NCBI RefSeq assembly: GCF_004784465.1 | Contig: NZ_SRRU01000001.1 | Span: 930,001-994,000, forward strand | Source of the DNA: Streptomyces griseoluteus | Lineage (GTDB): Bacteria; Actinomycetota; Actinomycetes; Streptomycetales; Streptomycetaceae | Length of the DNA stretch: 64,000 bases | Reading direction: 5' to 3' | Made by a program: the position numbers and the translations under genes | The notes under the pieces: model-generated | Seen by the model: the letters and a program-made list of their open reading frames with translations, nothing else | What the model was told of the DNA's origin: nothing | Databases searched by the model: none | In this document: positions 18,324 through 27,940 of the stretch, one piece after another | Layout of the letters: the number at the start of each line of letters is the position of its first letter | Numbering within the stretch: the first letter of the stretch is position 1

Positions 18324-20543
18324 ATGGAACCGACCGAGAGCGCCGCCCCCGGCTCGCGGCTGCGCCTGCGGCGCCGCGCGGGCGCGTGGCGGGGGAACCG
18401 GTGGACCGGGCACGGCAAGGACCGTGCGGGCCCCAACTCCGGTGCGGACGGCGTCGATCCGCACGCGGCGGTGGTGCTCGCCGCCGACCTCGACCCGCTC
18501 CCGGACGGCCAACGGCGCGCGCGGATACCGACGTTGCCCGCCGTCCTCGCCGGGGCGGCCGCGCTCGCCCTCGGCGCCGGGCTCTACGGCGCCTTCAGCG
18601 GCGGCCGCGCGCTTTTCCCCGCCGGTACGGCCGGGTGGGCGCTGGCGCTGCTCACCGGCCTCGTCGTCGGCCACCTCGTCATGCTGGGCCGGGCCCGCTG
18701 GAGCGGCGGCACCGCCTCCGGCGCGGCCCTCACCCTCGCCACCCTGCTGCTGTACGGCTGGGTCCCGGCCGGACTGGTCAGCCTCAGCGTCGTCGTCCTG
18801 GTCGGCGTCGCCCGGCGCAACTGCCGCCGTGAAGGCCTGCTGCACGGCGCGGTGGACATCCTCGCCATCGGCGCCGGCGCCCTGGTCCTCGGCGCCTTCG
18901 GCCGGGTCGGGAGCGTCGAGGCGCCCTGGCGGCCCGGCAGTTGGGGACTCGGCACCGTCCCGGAGGTGGTGCTCGCCGCGGGCGCCTACCTCGTCGTCAG
19001 CCGGGGGCTGCTCTGGTACCTGCACGCCCCGCGCGGGGGCGGGGTGCCCACCGTCGCCCGGACCGCGCTGGTCAGGCAGGGTTTCGTCGCCGTCGCGCTG
19101 CTCGGCATCGCGCCGCTGGTGTGCGTGGTCGCCGACGCCCGGCCGGTGCTGCTGCCGCTGTTCGTCATCCCGCTGATCGCGCTGGACTCCACCCTGTGGA
19201 TGGCACGGGCCCGCGCGGAGGAGCAGTTGCTCGACCCGCTGACCGGCCTGCCCAACCGGCAATGGCTGCTGGAGCGCATCTGGACCGCGCTGGACGACGC
19301 CGAACGCATCGGCGCCCGCTCGGCGTTGATGCTGATAGACCTCGACCGCTTCCGGTCGGTCAACGACACCCTCGGCCATCTCGCCGGTGACCGGCTGCTG
19401 TTGCAGATCGCGGACCGGCTCCAGAACGCCCTGCCGGACGGAGCGGAGGCCGCGCGGCTCGGCGGGGACGAGTTCGCCGTCTTACTGCCGGTGGCCGACT
19501 CCACCACGTCGGCCACCCGTATCGCGCGCGGGCTGGTCACCGCGCTCGGCTCGCCCCTCGACCTCGACGGACTCACACTCGTGCTGGAGGCCAGCGCGGG
19601 TGTCGCCCTCTTCCCCGACCACGCCCTGGACGCCGAGGGCATGCTGCGCCGCGCGGACGTGGCGATGTACCAGGCCAAGCGGGACCGCTCCGGCGTGGAG
19701 GCGTACGAGTCCAAGCGGGACTCCAACACCCCCGACCGGCTCGCCCTGCTGGGCGATCTGCGCCGGGCACTGGACGCGCACGAGGTCCAGCTGCACTACC
19801 AGCCCAAGGTCCGCTTCGACGGCCAGGTGGCCGGCCTGGAGGCCCTGGTGCGCTGGGTGCACCCGGAGCGGGGCAAGGTGCCGCCGGACGAGTTCATCGC
19901 GATAGCCGAGTCCTCCGGGCTGATGCCGCACCTCACCGAGTACGTGCTGGAGACCGCCCTCGCGCAGGTCGCCCGCTGGCGCGAGCAGGGGCTCAGGGTG
20001 CCGGTCGCGGTGAACGTCTCCCCGCGGGACGTGCACACCCCCGGCTTCGCCGGTTCCGTCGCCGCCCGGCTGGCCCGGCACGGGGTCCCGGCGGGGGCGC
20101 TGCAACTGGAGATCACCGAGCATGTGCTGCTGGAGGACCCGCAGCGGGCCGCCGACACCCTGGCCGCGCTCGCCGGACACGGCGTGAAGATGTCCCTGGA
20201 CGACTTCGGCACCGGCTACTCCTCCCTGGTCCACCTGCGGCGGCTGCCGGTCAGTGAACTGAAGATCGACCGCTCCTTCGTGGCCCGGCTCGCGGTGGAC
20301 GCCGAGGACGCGGCGATCGTGCGCTGCACCGTCGACCTCGCGCACTCGCTCGGCCTGGTGGTCGTCGCCGAGGGCGTCGAGGACGACGAGACCTGGGAAC
20401 ACCTGCGCGACCTGCGCTGCGACGCCGTACAGGGGTGGCTGGTGGCCGCCGCGATGCCGCCCGAGGAGACCACGGCCTGGCTGCAGGCCCGCGGTCCCCG
20501 CGGCTGGCAGCGGCCTTGCGCGGCGCTGCCCGCGGGGGAATAG
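18324..20543 (+). CDS. rmdB: Membrane GGDEF-EAL cyclic-di-GMP enzyme, RmdB-like, with TTA codon
   Basis: 739-aa protein with an N-terminal membrane region (about six to seven spans, residues about 70-290), then GGDEF (RLGGDEFAVLL, residues 380-384) and EAL domains. The GGDEF motif is intact, but the inhibitory RxxD site five residues upstream is absent (PDGA). The EAL domain keeps the key residues: LEALVRW (Glu506), NVSPRD, LEITEH, LDDFGTGYSS, LKIDRSF, VVAEGVE, so phosphodiesterase activity is expected. Position after ligA matches S. coelicolor SCO5495, reported as the phosphodiesterase RmdB. One leucine after the GGDEF motif is encoded by TTA (19482-19484), the codon read by the bldA tRNA. 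The ATG at 18324 follows GGGACGGG; upstream frame is non-coding. Confidence 0.88.
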   Translation: MEPTESAAPGSRLRLRRRAGAWRGNRWTGHGKDRAGPNSGADGVDPHAAVVLAADLDPLPDGQRRARIPTLPAVLAGAAALALGAGLYGAFSGGRALFPAGTAGWALALLTGLVVGHLVMLGRARWSGGTASGAALTLATLLLYGWVPAGLVSLSVVVLVGVARRNCRREGLLHGAVDILAIGAGALVLGAFGRVGSVEAPWRPGSWGLGTVPEVVLAAGAYLVVSRGLLWYLHAPRGGGVPTVARTALVRQGFVAVALLGIAPLVCVVADARPVLLPLFVIPLIALDSTLWMARARAEEQLLDPLTGLPNRQWLLERIWTALDDAERIGARSALMLIDLDRFRSVNDTLGHLAGDRLLLQIADRLQNALPDGAEAARLGGDEFAVLLPVADSTTSATRIARGLVTALGSPLDLDGLTLVLEASAGVALFPDHALDAEGMLRRADVAMYQAKRDRSGVEAYESKRDSNTPDRLALLGDLRRALDAHEVQLHYQPKVRFDGQVAGLEALVRWVHPERGKVPPDEFIAIAESSGLMPHLTEYVLETALAQVARWREQGLRVPVAVNVSPRDVHTPGFAGSVAARLARHGVPAGALQLEITEHVLLEDPQRAADTLAALAGHGVKMSLDDFGTGYSSLVHLRRLPVSELKIDRSFVARLAVDAEDAAIVRCTVDLAHSLGLVVVAEGVEDDETWEHLRDLRCDAVQGWLVAAAMPPEETTAWLQARGPRGWQRPCAALPAGE

Positions 20544-20563
20544 CCCCCGGCCTGTGCCGGGGG
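20544..20563 (+). terminator. Hairpin after the GGDEF-EAL gene
   Basis: CCCCCGGC (20544-20551) pairs with GCCGGGGG (20556-20563) around a 4-nt loop immediately after the stop codon. A second G/C hairpin (around 20590-20640) follows. Confidence 0.65.
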
Positions 20564-20669
20564 AACGTTTCCCCGCGACGATCACCGCGCCGGGGCGTAC
20601 CGCCCCGCCGTGCGCCCCCGGCCGGGGGCCCCCGGGGAAACCGTTTAACGGTGACCGGCCCGCGACCCA

Positions 20670-20675
20670 TAGGAT
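20670..20675 (+). promoter_or_regulatory. -10 element TAGGAT of the gatCAB operon
   Basis: Canonical streptomycete -10 TAGGAT, 39 nt before the gatC ATG. A weak -35 candidate (TTTAAC, 20644-20649) lies 20 bp upstream. A transcript starting near 20682 would carry the AGAGGAT ribosome binding site at 20702-20708. Confidence 0.55.
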
Positions 20676-20714
20676 TGGGCCAAACCGCACACACTCACCC
20701 CAGAGGATCGCTGC

Positions 20715-21011
20715 ATGCCTGGCATCACGCGCGAGGAGGTCGCCCACCTCGCCCGGCTGGCGCGTCTGGAGCTGAAGCCCGAAGAGCTCGACCACTTCGC
20801 CGGCCAGCTCGACGACATCATCGGCGCGGTCGCCCGCGTCAGCGAGGTCGCCGACCAAGACGTACCGCCGACCTCGCACCCGCTCCCGCTGACGAACGTC
20901 ATGCGGGCGGACGAGGTCCGTCCCTCGCTCACCCCCGCGCAGGCGCTCTCCGGCGCCCCCGCCCAGGAGCAGCAGCGTTTCAAGGTGCCGCAGATCCTGG
21001 GGGAGGACTAA
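20715..21011 (+). CDS. gatC: Aspartyl/glutamyl-tRNA amidotransferase subunit C
   Basis: 98-aa subunit that stabilises GatA in the GatCAB complex. The sequence has the family pattern [22 protein letters not shown], the [19 protein letters not shown] helix, [17 protein letters not shown] and the C-terminal FKVPQILG. It is the first gene of gatC-gatA-(79-aa gene)-gatB and is separated from gatA by 6 bp. The complex converts Glu-tRNA-Gln (and Asp-tRNA-Asn) to the amidated form, needed in organisms lacking glutaminyl-tRNA synthetase. Confidence 0.95.
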   Translation: MPGITREEVAHLARLARLELKPEELDHFAGQLDDIIGAVARVSEVADQDVPPTSHPLPLTNVMRADEVRPSLTPAQALSGAPAQEQQRFKVPQILGED

Positions 21012-21017
21012 GAAGTC

Positions 21018-22507
<1,490 letters not shown>

Positions 22508-22511
<4 letters not shown>

Positions 22512-22747
22512 GCGCACTGAACAAGGCCAAGGGCTTCAAGCAGTCGAGGTCCGGCACGTACCTGTCCATGGCCGGCACCGCGTTCAGCGCGGTCGGCGTA
22601 GCCAAGCAGATCAAGAAGGCCCGGTCGGAGCAGGACACGTTGCGCCTGATCGACGCCGCCGTGTCCGCCGTCGCCATCGTCACCGGGCTCGCCATCCTCT
22701 ACCGCGAGCTGAAGCGGCTGGGCGACGACGACGTCCTGCTGGGCTGA
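22508..22747 (+). CDS. Small membrane-associated protein between gatA and gatB (79 aa)
   Basis: Starts at GTG 22508, overlapping the gatA stop by the GTGA pattern, so it is translationally coupled to gatA. The protein has a basic N-terminus ([14 protein letters not shown]), a weakly hydrophobic stretch ([21 protein letters not shown]), and one convincing membrane span ([22 protein letters not shown]). No named domain. Its fixed position inside a translation operon suggests a role or at least coexpression with GatCAB, but nothing in the sequence indicates what it does. Confidence 0.8.
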
Positions 22748-22763
22748 GAGGGAAGTTTTCACC

Positions 22764-24278
22764 GTGACCACCACGACCGACCTGGTGTCGTACGAGGACG
22801 CGCTGTCGTCGTACGACCCCGTCATGGGCCTCGAGGTCCATGTCGAACTCGGCACCCGCACCAAGATGTTCTGCGGCTGTTCGACCGAGCTGGGCGCCGA
22901 GCCCAACTCGCAGACCTGCCCGGTCTGCCTCGGTCTGCCCGGCGCGCTCCCGGTCGTCAACGCGACCGGCGTCGAGTCCGCCATCAAGATCGGCCTCGCG
23001 CTGAACTGCTCGATCGCCGAGTGGTGCCGCTTCGCCCGGAAGAACTACTTCTATCCGGACATGCCGAAGAACTTCCAGACCTCCCAGTACGACGAGCCGA
23101 TCGCCTTCGACGGTTACCTCGACGTGCAGCTGGAGGACGGTGAGACCTTCCGCGTGGAGATCGAGCGCGCCCACATGGAGGAGGACACCGGCAAGTCGAC
23201 CCACGTCGGCGGCGCCACCGGCCGTATCCACGGCGCGTCCTACTCCCTGCTGGACTACAACCGCGCGGGCATCCCGCTCATCGAGATCGTCACCAAGCCC
23301 ATCGAGGGCGCGGGCGAGCGGGCCCCCGAGGTCGCGCGCGCCTACGTCCGCGAGCTGCGCGAGGTCATCCGGGCCCTCGGTGTCTCCGAGGCGCGGATGG
23401 AGATGGGCCAGATGCGCTGCGACGTGAACCTGTCGCTGCGCCCGCACGGCCGGGACAAGTTCGGCACGCGCTCCGAGACGAAGAACGTCAACTCGCTGCG
23501 CTCGGTCGAGCGCGCCGCCCGCTTCGAGATCATGCGCCACGCGGCCGTGCTCGACGGTGGCGGCACGATCGTCCAGGAGACCCGCCACTTCCACGAGGAC
23601 ACCGGGTCGACGACCTCGGGCCGCGTGAAGGAGGAGGCCGAGGACTACCGGTACTTCCCGGAGCCCGACCTCGTCCCGGTGGCGCCGTCGCGCGAGTGGG
23701 TCGAGAAGATCCGCGCCGGGCTGCCCGAGCTGCCGCTGGCCCGCCGTACCCGCCTGCTGGCGGATTGGGGCATCTCGGCGACCGACATGCAGTCGATCAC
23801 CAACGCCGGTGCGCTGGACCTGATCGTCGCCACCATCGACGCCGGTGCCGACGCGGCCTCCGCCCGCAAGTGGTGGATGGGCGAACTGGCGCGCAGCGCG
23901 AACGAGTCGGGCACCTCGCTGGACGATCTCGCGATCACGCCGGTGCAGGTCGCGCGCGTCACCGAGCTGGTGAACTCCGGTGACCTGAACGACAAGCTGG
24001 CCCGCCAGGTCATCGAGGGCGTCCTCGCCGGTGAGGGCACGCCGGACGAGGTCGTGGAGAAGCGCGGTCTGAAGGTCGTCTCCGACGAGGGTGCGCTGAC
24101 CACCGCCGTCGACGAGGCCATCGCCGGCAACCCGGCCATCGCGGACAAGATCCGCGGCGGCAAGGTGGCGGCGGCCGGCGCGCTGGTCGGCGCGGTCATG
24201 AAGGCCACCCGTGGCCAGGCCGACGCCGCCCGCGTCAAGGAGCTGATCCTGGACCGGCTGGGCGTGAGCGAGGGCTGA
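22764..24278 (+). CDS. gatB: Aspartyl/glutamyl-tRNA amidotransferase subunit B
   Basis: 504-aa tRNA-binding and kinase subunit of GatCAB, which phosphorylates the misacylated glutamate. The cradle domain shows [13 protein letters not shown], the zinc-type cysteine cluster ([10 protein letters not shown] ... CPVCLGLPG), [15 protein letters not shown], the [14 protein letters not shown] segment and [11 protein letters not shown]. The helical and YqeY-like tail ([24 protein letters not shown] to [17 protein letters not shown]) is complete. GTG start with GAGGGAAG upstream. A perfect 18-bp terminator stem follows. Confidence 0.97.
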   Translation: MTTTTDLVSYEDALSSYDPVMGLEVHVELGTRTKMFCGCSTELGAEPNSQTCPVCLGLPGALPVVNATGVESAIKIGLALNCSIAEWCRFARKNYFYPDMPKNFQTSQYDEPIAFDGYLDVQLEDGETFRVEIERAHMEEDTGKSTHVGGATGRIHGASYSLLDYNRAGIPLIEIVTKPIEGAGERAPEVARAYVRELREVIRALGVSEARMEMGQMRCDVNLSLRPHGRDKFGTRSETKNVNSLRSVERAARFEIMRHAAVLDGGGTIVQETRHFHEDTGSTTSGRVKEEAEDYRYFPEPDLVPVAPSREWVEKIRAGLPELPLARRTRLLADWGISATDMQSITNAGALDLIVATIDAGADAASARKWWMGELARSANESGTSLDDLAITPVQVARVTELVNSGDLNDKLARQVIEGVLAGEGTPDEVVEKRGLKVVSDEGALTTAVDEAIAGNPAIADKIRGGKVAAAGALVGAVMKATRGQADAARVKELILDRLGVSEG

Positions 24279-24287
24279 GTCCCGCGC

Positions 24288-24329
24288 CGGACGTGGCCCC
24301 GGAGGTTGAGTCCTCCGGGGCCACGTCCG
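24288..24329 (+). terminator. Terminator of the gatCAB operon
   Basis: Arms 24288-24305 (CGGACGTGGCCCCGGAGG) and 24312-24329 are exactly complementary, 18 bp, with the 6-nt loop TTGAGT. Confidence 0.88.
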
Positions 24330-24369
24330 CTTTCCGGGGGCCGCGGAAAGGCCTCCGGGACGCAGGCGC

Positions 24370-24375
24370 TACGCT
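24370..24375 (+). promoter_or_regulatory. -10-like hexamer TACGCT, leaderless-type
   Basis: TACGCT ends 8 nt before the ATG at 24384; no ribosome binding site in between. Confidence 0.4.
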
Positions 24376-24383
24376 CGCCCGCC

Positions 24384-24728
24384 ATGAGTGGACGTACCGA
24401 TTCCGTCGCCGGACCCGCCGAGGCCGAGGAGGCGGAACGGGCGGAGCCCGTCATACGGCACGAAGAGGACGCCGAGTTCTACGACGAGGCCCGCCGCGCC
24501 CGCTGGCTCGCCACCGGCACCGGCGCCCTCCTCACCCTCGCCGGGGTAGCCGCCGCCCTGCTCCGCCTGACCGGCCCCGCCCCCGCCCTGGTCCCCGCCG
24601 CGTACGCCACCGGTGCCGCCGTCTGCGCGGCCGCCGCCCTCCTCGGCTCCCGTGGCCGCACCCGCCGGGCCCTCTGGCTGCTGATAGCCGGGACGATGAT
24701 CATGGCCCTCGGCGACCAGTTCGACTGA
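24384..24728 (+). CDS. Small two-to-three-span membrane protein (114 aa)
   Basis: Hydrophilic, acidic N-terminus (residues 1-45, rich in Glu and Ala, with IRHEEDAEFYDEARRARW) followed by hydrophobic segments near residues 46-62, 68-86 and 95-110, ending GDQFD. Not recognised. It stands alone after the gatB terminator and is probably leaderless. A 7-bp hairpin (24752-24758 with 24772-24778) follows it. Typical high-GC codon use supports coding. Confidence 0.72.
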   Translation: MSGRTDSVAGPAEAEEAERAEPVIRHEEDAEFYDEARRARWLATGTGALLTLAGVAAALLRLTGPAPALVPAAYATGAAVCAAAALLGSRGRTRRALWLLIAGTMIMALGDQFD

Positions 24729-24805
24729 GCCCCGGAAAGGCTCGGCCGTCCCCGCGGAAGCAGCGGCGCACCGCGGGCGTTAAGACGCCTCTCAGACTGC
24801 GTCCG

Positions 24806-24811
24806 TACGGT
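24806..24811 (+). promoter_or_regulatory. -10-like hexamer TACGGT, leaderless-type
   Basis: TACGGT ends 7 nt before the ATG at 24819; no ribosome binding site. Confidence 0.4.
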
Positions 24812-24818
24812 GCCGGGC

Positions 24819-25361
24819 ATGGCTACGAAGACAGCGGAAGGCGCCGGGACCGAGACCGGCGCGCAGCACGACGAGACGGTGGCGGAGACCGCCGTGACCG
24901 AGGAAGCCCGGGCACCCGAGCAGCAGGAGACCGGCGAGGAGAGGGCCGCCGCCGAGCCGGGCCGCGCGTCCGGGGTCGGCCAGGGCGCCGGTGCCGTGGT
25001 GTCCGCCGCGCTCGGCCTGGTCTCGCTCAACGGCGGCTGGATCGGCACCGTCGCCTCGGCCCGCGCCCAGCTCATGGGCCAGCTCAAGACCTCCTCCCAG
25101 GCGGGGGTCGCCCAGCAGATCAAGGCGGTCTACGGCGACGCCTGGCACGCCACCGCCCTGTGGGCCGGCCTCTTCGCGGTGGCCGCGCTGGTGGTGGGCG
25201 TGGCAGTGCTCGCCCGCCCCGCGTTCGGCGCGCCGGGCCGGCCGCAGGCCCCGTGGATCAAGTCGGTCGCGTGGGGCGGTGTCGCGCTCGGCGTCGTCGG
25301 CCTGCTGCTGGCCGCGCTGAAGTACTCCGACGCGCTGCTCGGCCTGCCCTCGGCGGGCTGA
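24819..25361 (+). CDS. Membrane protein of unknown function (180 aa)
   Basis: About 55 N-terminal residues are hydrophilic and rich in Glu, Ala, Thr and Gly. Three hydrophobic segments follow: AGAVVSAALGLVSLNGGW, WAGLFAVAALVVGVAVLA and AWGGVALGVVGLLLAALKY, with a soluble stretch (QLKTSSQAGVAQQIKAVYGDAWH) between the first two. Not recognised as a named family. The ATG at 24819 fits the leaderless pattern; an ATG three codons upstream is possible. A bidirectional terminator separates it from the convergent lipoprotein gene. Confidence 0.72.
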   Translation: MATKTAEGAGTETGAQHDETVAETAVTEEARAPEQQETGEERAAAEPGRASGVGQGAGAVVSAALGLVSLNGGWIGTVASARAQLMGQLKTSSQAGVAQQIKAVYGDAWHATALWAGLFAVAALVVGVAVLARPAFGAPGRPQAPWIKSVAWGGVALGVVGLLLAALKYSDALLGLPSAG

Positions 25362-25370
25362 CCGCAGGAG

Positions 25371-25397
25371 CGGGGGCGGTGTGCCGCACCGCCCCCG
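25371..25397. terminator. Bidirectional terminator hairpin
   Basis: CGGGGGCGGTG (25371-25381) pairs perfectly with CACCGCCCCCG (25387-25397) around a 5-nt loop, between two convergent genes whose stops are at 25361 and 25398. Confidence 0.8.
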
Positions 25398-26543
25398 TCA
25401 GCGGACCCGCAGCTCCAGCAGGCGGTCGTCGGCCTTCGCGGGGTCGCCGCGGCCGTCGGTGTTGCTGGTCAGCAGCCACAGCCGGTCCTGCCCGGCCGGG
25501 GCCACCGTGCGCAGCCGGCCGTACTCGCCCTCCAGGAACGCCTGCGGCGGGGCCGACGCCGAGGTGGAGCGCAGCGGGACGCGCCACAGGCGCTCGCCCC
25601 GGAGGCCGGCCATCCAGATCACCCCGTCCACGTAGGCGATACCGCTCGGCGACGCCTCGTCGGTGTGCCACTGGGCCAGCGGATTCTGGAAGCGCGCGTC
25701 GGTGCCCTTGCCCTCGGTGTCGGGCCAGCCGTAGTCGCCGCCTGGCTTGATCGCGTTCAGCTCGTCCCAGGTGTCCTGGCCGAACTCCGAGGCGAACAGC
25801 CGCTGCTGCTTGTCCCAGGCCAGACCCTGCACATTGCGGTGGCCGTAGGAGTACACGGGGGAGCGGCCGAGGGGGTTGCCCGGCGCGGGCTCGCCCTCCG
25901 GGGTGATCCGGAGGATCTTGCCGCCGAGCGACTTCTTGTCCGGGGCCAGCCCGCGGTTGCCGCTCTCGCCGGTGCCGATGTACAGCATGCCGTCCGGGCC
26001 GAAGGCGATCCGGCCGCCGTTGTGGATGCGGCCCTTGGGGATGCCCTTGAACACCGTGTCCGGTGCGCCCAGCTGATCACCGGGCGCCCGCTTCTCGTCG
26101 TACCGGACCCGGACCACCCGGTTGTCGGAGGCCGAGGTGAAGTAGGCGTAGACCATGTGGTCCGAGGCGAAGCCCGGAGAGAGGGCGATGCCCAGCAGGC
26201 CCCCCTCACCGGCGGGCTCGACCCCGGAGATGCGGCCCGCCACCGTCTTCCTGCCGGTCCTGGCGTCGATCCGGGTGAGGGTGGCGTCGTCGCGGGAGGA
26301 GACCAGCAGGTTCCCGTCGGGCAGCGGGGCCAGCCCCCACGGGCTCTTCAGGCCCTCGGCCACCGTCCGCAGCACCTTCACCGAGCCCTTGGCGGGCGGG
26401 GCGGTCTCGGAGGGGGACTGCGCCGTGGCGGTCGCCATGCCCCCGGCGGGCGATCCCCGCCCGTCACCCCCGTCCGAGGAGCAGCCCGCGGCCAGCAGCA
26501 GCGTGGTCGCGGCGAGTACGGCGGGTACGGTTCGGCTTCGCAC
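25398..26543 (-). CDS. PQQ-type sugar dehydrogenase-like lipoprotein (beta-propeller)
   Basis: 381-aa secreted lipoprotein. Lipobox LAAGC gives Cys21 as the lipidated residue, followed by a Gly/Ser/Thr-rich linker. The body is a six-bladed propeller of the soluble glucose/sorbosone dehydrogenase family: LKSPWGLAPLPDGNLLVSSRD, GEGGLLGIALSPGF, HNGGRIAFGPDGMLYIGTGE (active-site His and glycines), and the calcium-site region LAWDKQQRLFASEFGQDTWDELN, then the GGDYGWP motif. Members oxidise aldose sugars with PQQ, but cofactor use here is not proven and no PQQ synthesis genes are in the window. The GTG at 26543 with GAAGGGA upstream is preferred over a TTG two codons before. Confidence 0.86.
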   Translation of the reverse strand: MRSRTVPAVLAATTLLLAAGCSSDGGDGRGSPAGGMATATAQSPSETAPPAKGSVKVLRTVAEGLKSPWGLAPLPDGNLLVSSRDDATLTRIDARTGRKTVAGRISGVEPAGEGGLLGIALSPGFASDHMVYAYFTSASDNRVVRVRYDEKRAPGDQLGAPDTVFKGIPKGRIHNGGRIAFGPDGMLYIGTGESGNRGLAPDKKSLGGKILRITPEGEPAPGNPLGRSPVYSYGHRNVQGLAWDKQQRLFASEFGQDTWDELNAIKPGGDYGWPDTEGKGTDARFQNPLAQWHTDEASPSGIAYVDGVIWMAGLRGERLWRVPLRSTSASAPPQAFLEGEYGRLRTVAPAGQDRLWLLTSNTDGRGDPAKADDRLLELRVR

Positions 26544-26615
26544 GGTCAAGGTCCCTTCGAACGGGTCGCACCGACACTGCTACCCCACCAGACGCGCACC
26601 GTGTGCGTCCTGCGT

Positions 26616-27614
26616 TCAGTCCCACGATCCCAGCGCCGGGGGCAGGGCGGCCACCTCGGCGAGGTCATTCGGGGTCAGCCGCAGCGCGGCCGCCGCCGCG
26701 TTCTCCCGCGCCCAGCGCTCCCGCTTGGTGCCGGGCAGCGCGATGACCTGCGGTCCCTGCGCCAGCACCCACGCCAGTGCCACCTGGGCCGGGGTGACGT
26801 CCTCGCCGTGCCGTCGTGCGATGCGGCGGAGTCCGGCCACGACGGGCTGGTTGGCCGCCATCATCTCGGCCGTGAAACGGGGGTGGCGGGCGCGCAGGTC
26901 GTCCGGTTCGAAGCCCTCGCCCGGGGTGAGCGTCCCGGTGAGGAAACCATTCCCCAGGGGCATCGCGGCGAGGAAGCCGATGCCCCGCTCCGCGCACCAG
27001 GGCAGCAGCGCGGTGAGCGCCTCCGGCGACCACACCGACAGCTCCGCCTGCACCGCGCTCACCGGGAACACCTGCTGCACCCGCCTCAACTGGCGCAGTG
27101 TGCCGTCGTACAGCCCGTTCCCCGGGCGGCGTCCGCCGCGCGCGCCGACCGCGCACAGGCCCAGCGCGCGGACCTTCCCGGCCCGTACCAGGTCCGCCAT
27201 CGCGCCCCAGGTCTCCTCGACGGGGACCTCCGGGTCGGCGCGGTGCAGCTGGTACAGGTCGATCACGTCGGTCTGCAGGCGGCGCAGCGAGGCGTCGCAG
27301 GCCCGCCGCACATAGCCGGGGCGTCCGTTGGCCACGATGTGCTGATCACCCACCAGCAGCCCGGCCTTGGTCGACACGAAGGCGTCCGCGCGCCGCTCCC
27401 TCAGCACCCGGCCCAGCAGCAGCTCATTGGTGAACGGGCCGTACATGTCGGCCGTGTCCAGCAGGTCCGACCCGAGGTCCAGCGCCCGGTGCACGGCCCG
27501 GAGCGACTCCTCGCCCCGCTGCCGCGACCCGCTGTACGCCCAGCTCATCGGCATGCAGCCGAGCCCCACGGCCCCCACCGAGAGCGCCCCCGTGCCGATC
27601 CTCCTGCGCTCCAC
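26616..27614 (-). CDS. Aldo/keto reductase
   Basis: 332-aa (alpha/beta)8-barrel NAD(P)H oxidoreductase. The catalytic tetrad is visible as Asp and Tyr in LLDTADMYGPF, Lys in FVSTKAG, and His in LYQLHRAD. The C-terminal region VIALPGTKRERWARENAAAAAL is the typical NADP phosphate-binding segment. GTG start with ribosome binding site GGGAGG (complement of 27625-27630). An inverted-repeat element begins at 27632, only one base beyond that site, so the native promoter must lie within or beyond the element. The substrate is unknown. Confidence 0.9.
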   Translation of the reverse strand: MERRRIGTGALSVGAVGLGCMPMSWAYSGSRQRGEESLRAVHRALDLGSDLLDTADMYGPFTNELLLGRVLRERRADAFVSTKAGLLVGDQHIVANGRPGYVRRACDASLRRLQTDVIDLYQLHRADPEVPVEETWGAMADLVRAGKVRALGLCAVGARGGRRPGNGLYDGTLRQLRRVQQVFPVSAVQAELSVWSPEALTALLPWCAERGIGFLAAMPLGNGFLTGTLTPGEGFEPDDLRARHPRFTAEMMAANQPVVAGLRRIARRHGEDVTPAQVALAWVLAQGPQVIALPGTKRERWARENAAAAALRLTPNDLAEVAALPPALGSWD

Positions 27615-27631
27615 CTGCCGCGAACCTCCCT

Positions 27632-27883
27632 AGGGCCTGTCTTCCGGATCTTGCCGCGGTCGCGGGCCCTGGCACGCACTCCCCCAAGCTCTCCGAGCAG
27701 GGGGGACCCCCAGCGGCGTTGTCGTCACTCGCCGACTCCCCCACGCTCGGCTGCGCTCGCGCGGGGGCACCCCCATCGCGTCGACTCCCTCCTCCGCCTT
27801 GCAGCTGCACGCACCAGACCCCGCTCGGGTCGGCCACGATGGCGCCGTCGGCCCGAGCCGGCCTGATCCGGAAGACAGGCCCT
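27632..27883. mobile_element. Non-coding inverted-repeat element (MITE-like), 252 bp
   Basis: A perfect 19-bp terminal inverted repeat bounds the element: AGGGCCTGTCTTCCGGATC at 27632-27650 and its exact complement at 27865-27883. Inside are two related stem-loops, each starting ACTCCCCC and closing with a G-run followed by ACCCCC (27679-27711 and 27736-27774). No plausible reading frame with streptomycete codon bias fills it. The arrangement fits a miniature inverted-repeat transposable element mobilised by a full-length IS elsewhere. I could not identify a target duplication: left flank ends CTCCCT, right flank starts CACCGA. Confidence 0.65.
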
Positions 27884-27927
27884 CACCGAAGCCCCCAACC
27901 TAACGTCTGCGCCCACCGCCCCTGAAC

Positions 27928-27933
27928 TAGCCT
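27928..27933 (+). promoter_or_regulatory. -10-like hexamer TAGCCT, leaderless-type
   Basis: TAGCCT ends 7 nt before the ATG at 27941 and 45 bp downstream of the inverted-repeat element. Confidence 0.45.
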
Positions 27934-27940
27934 CCTGACC

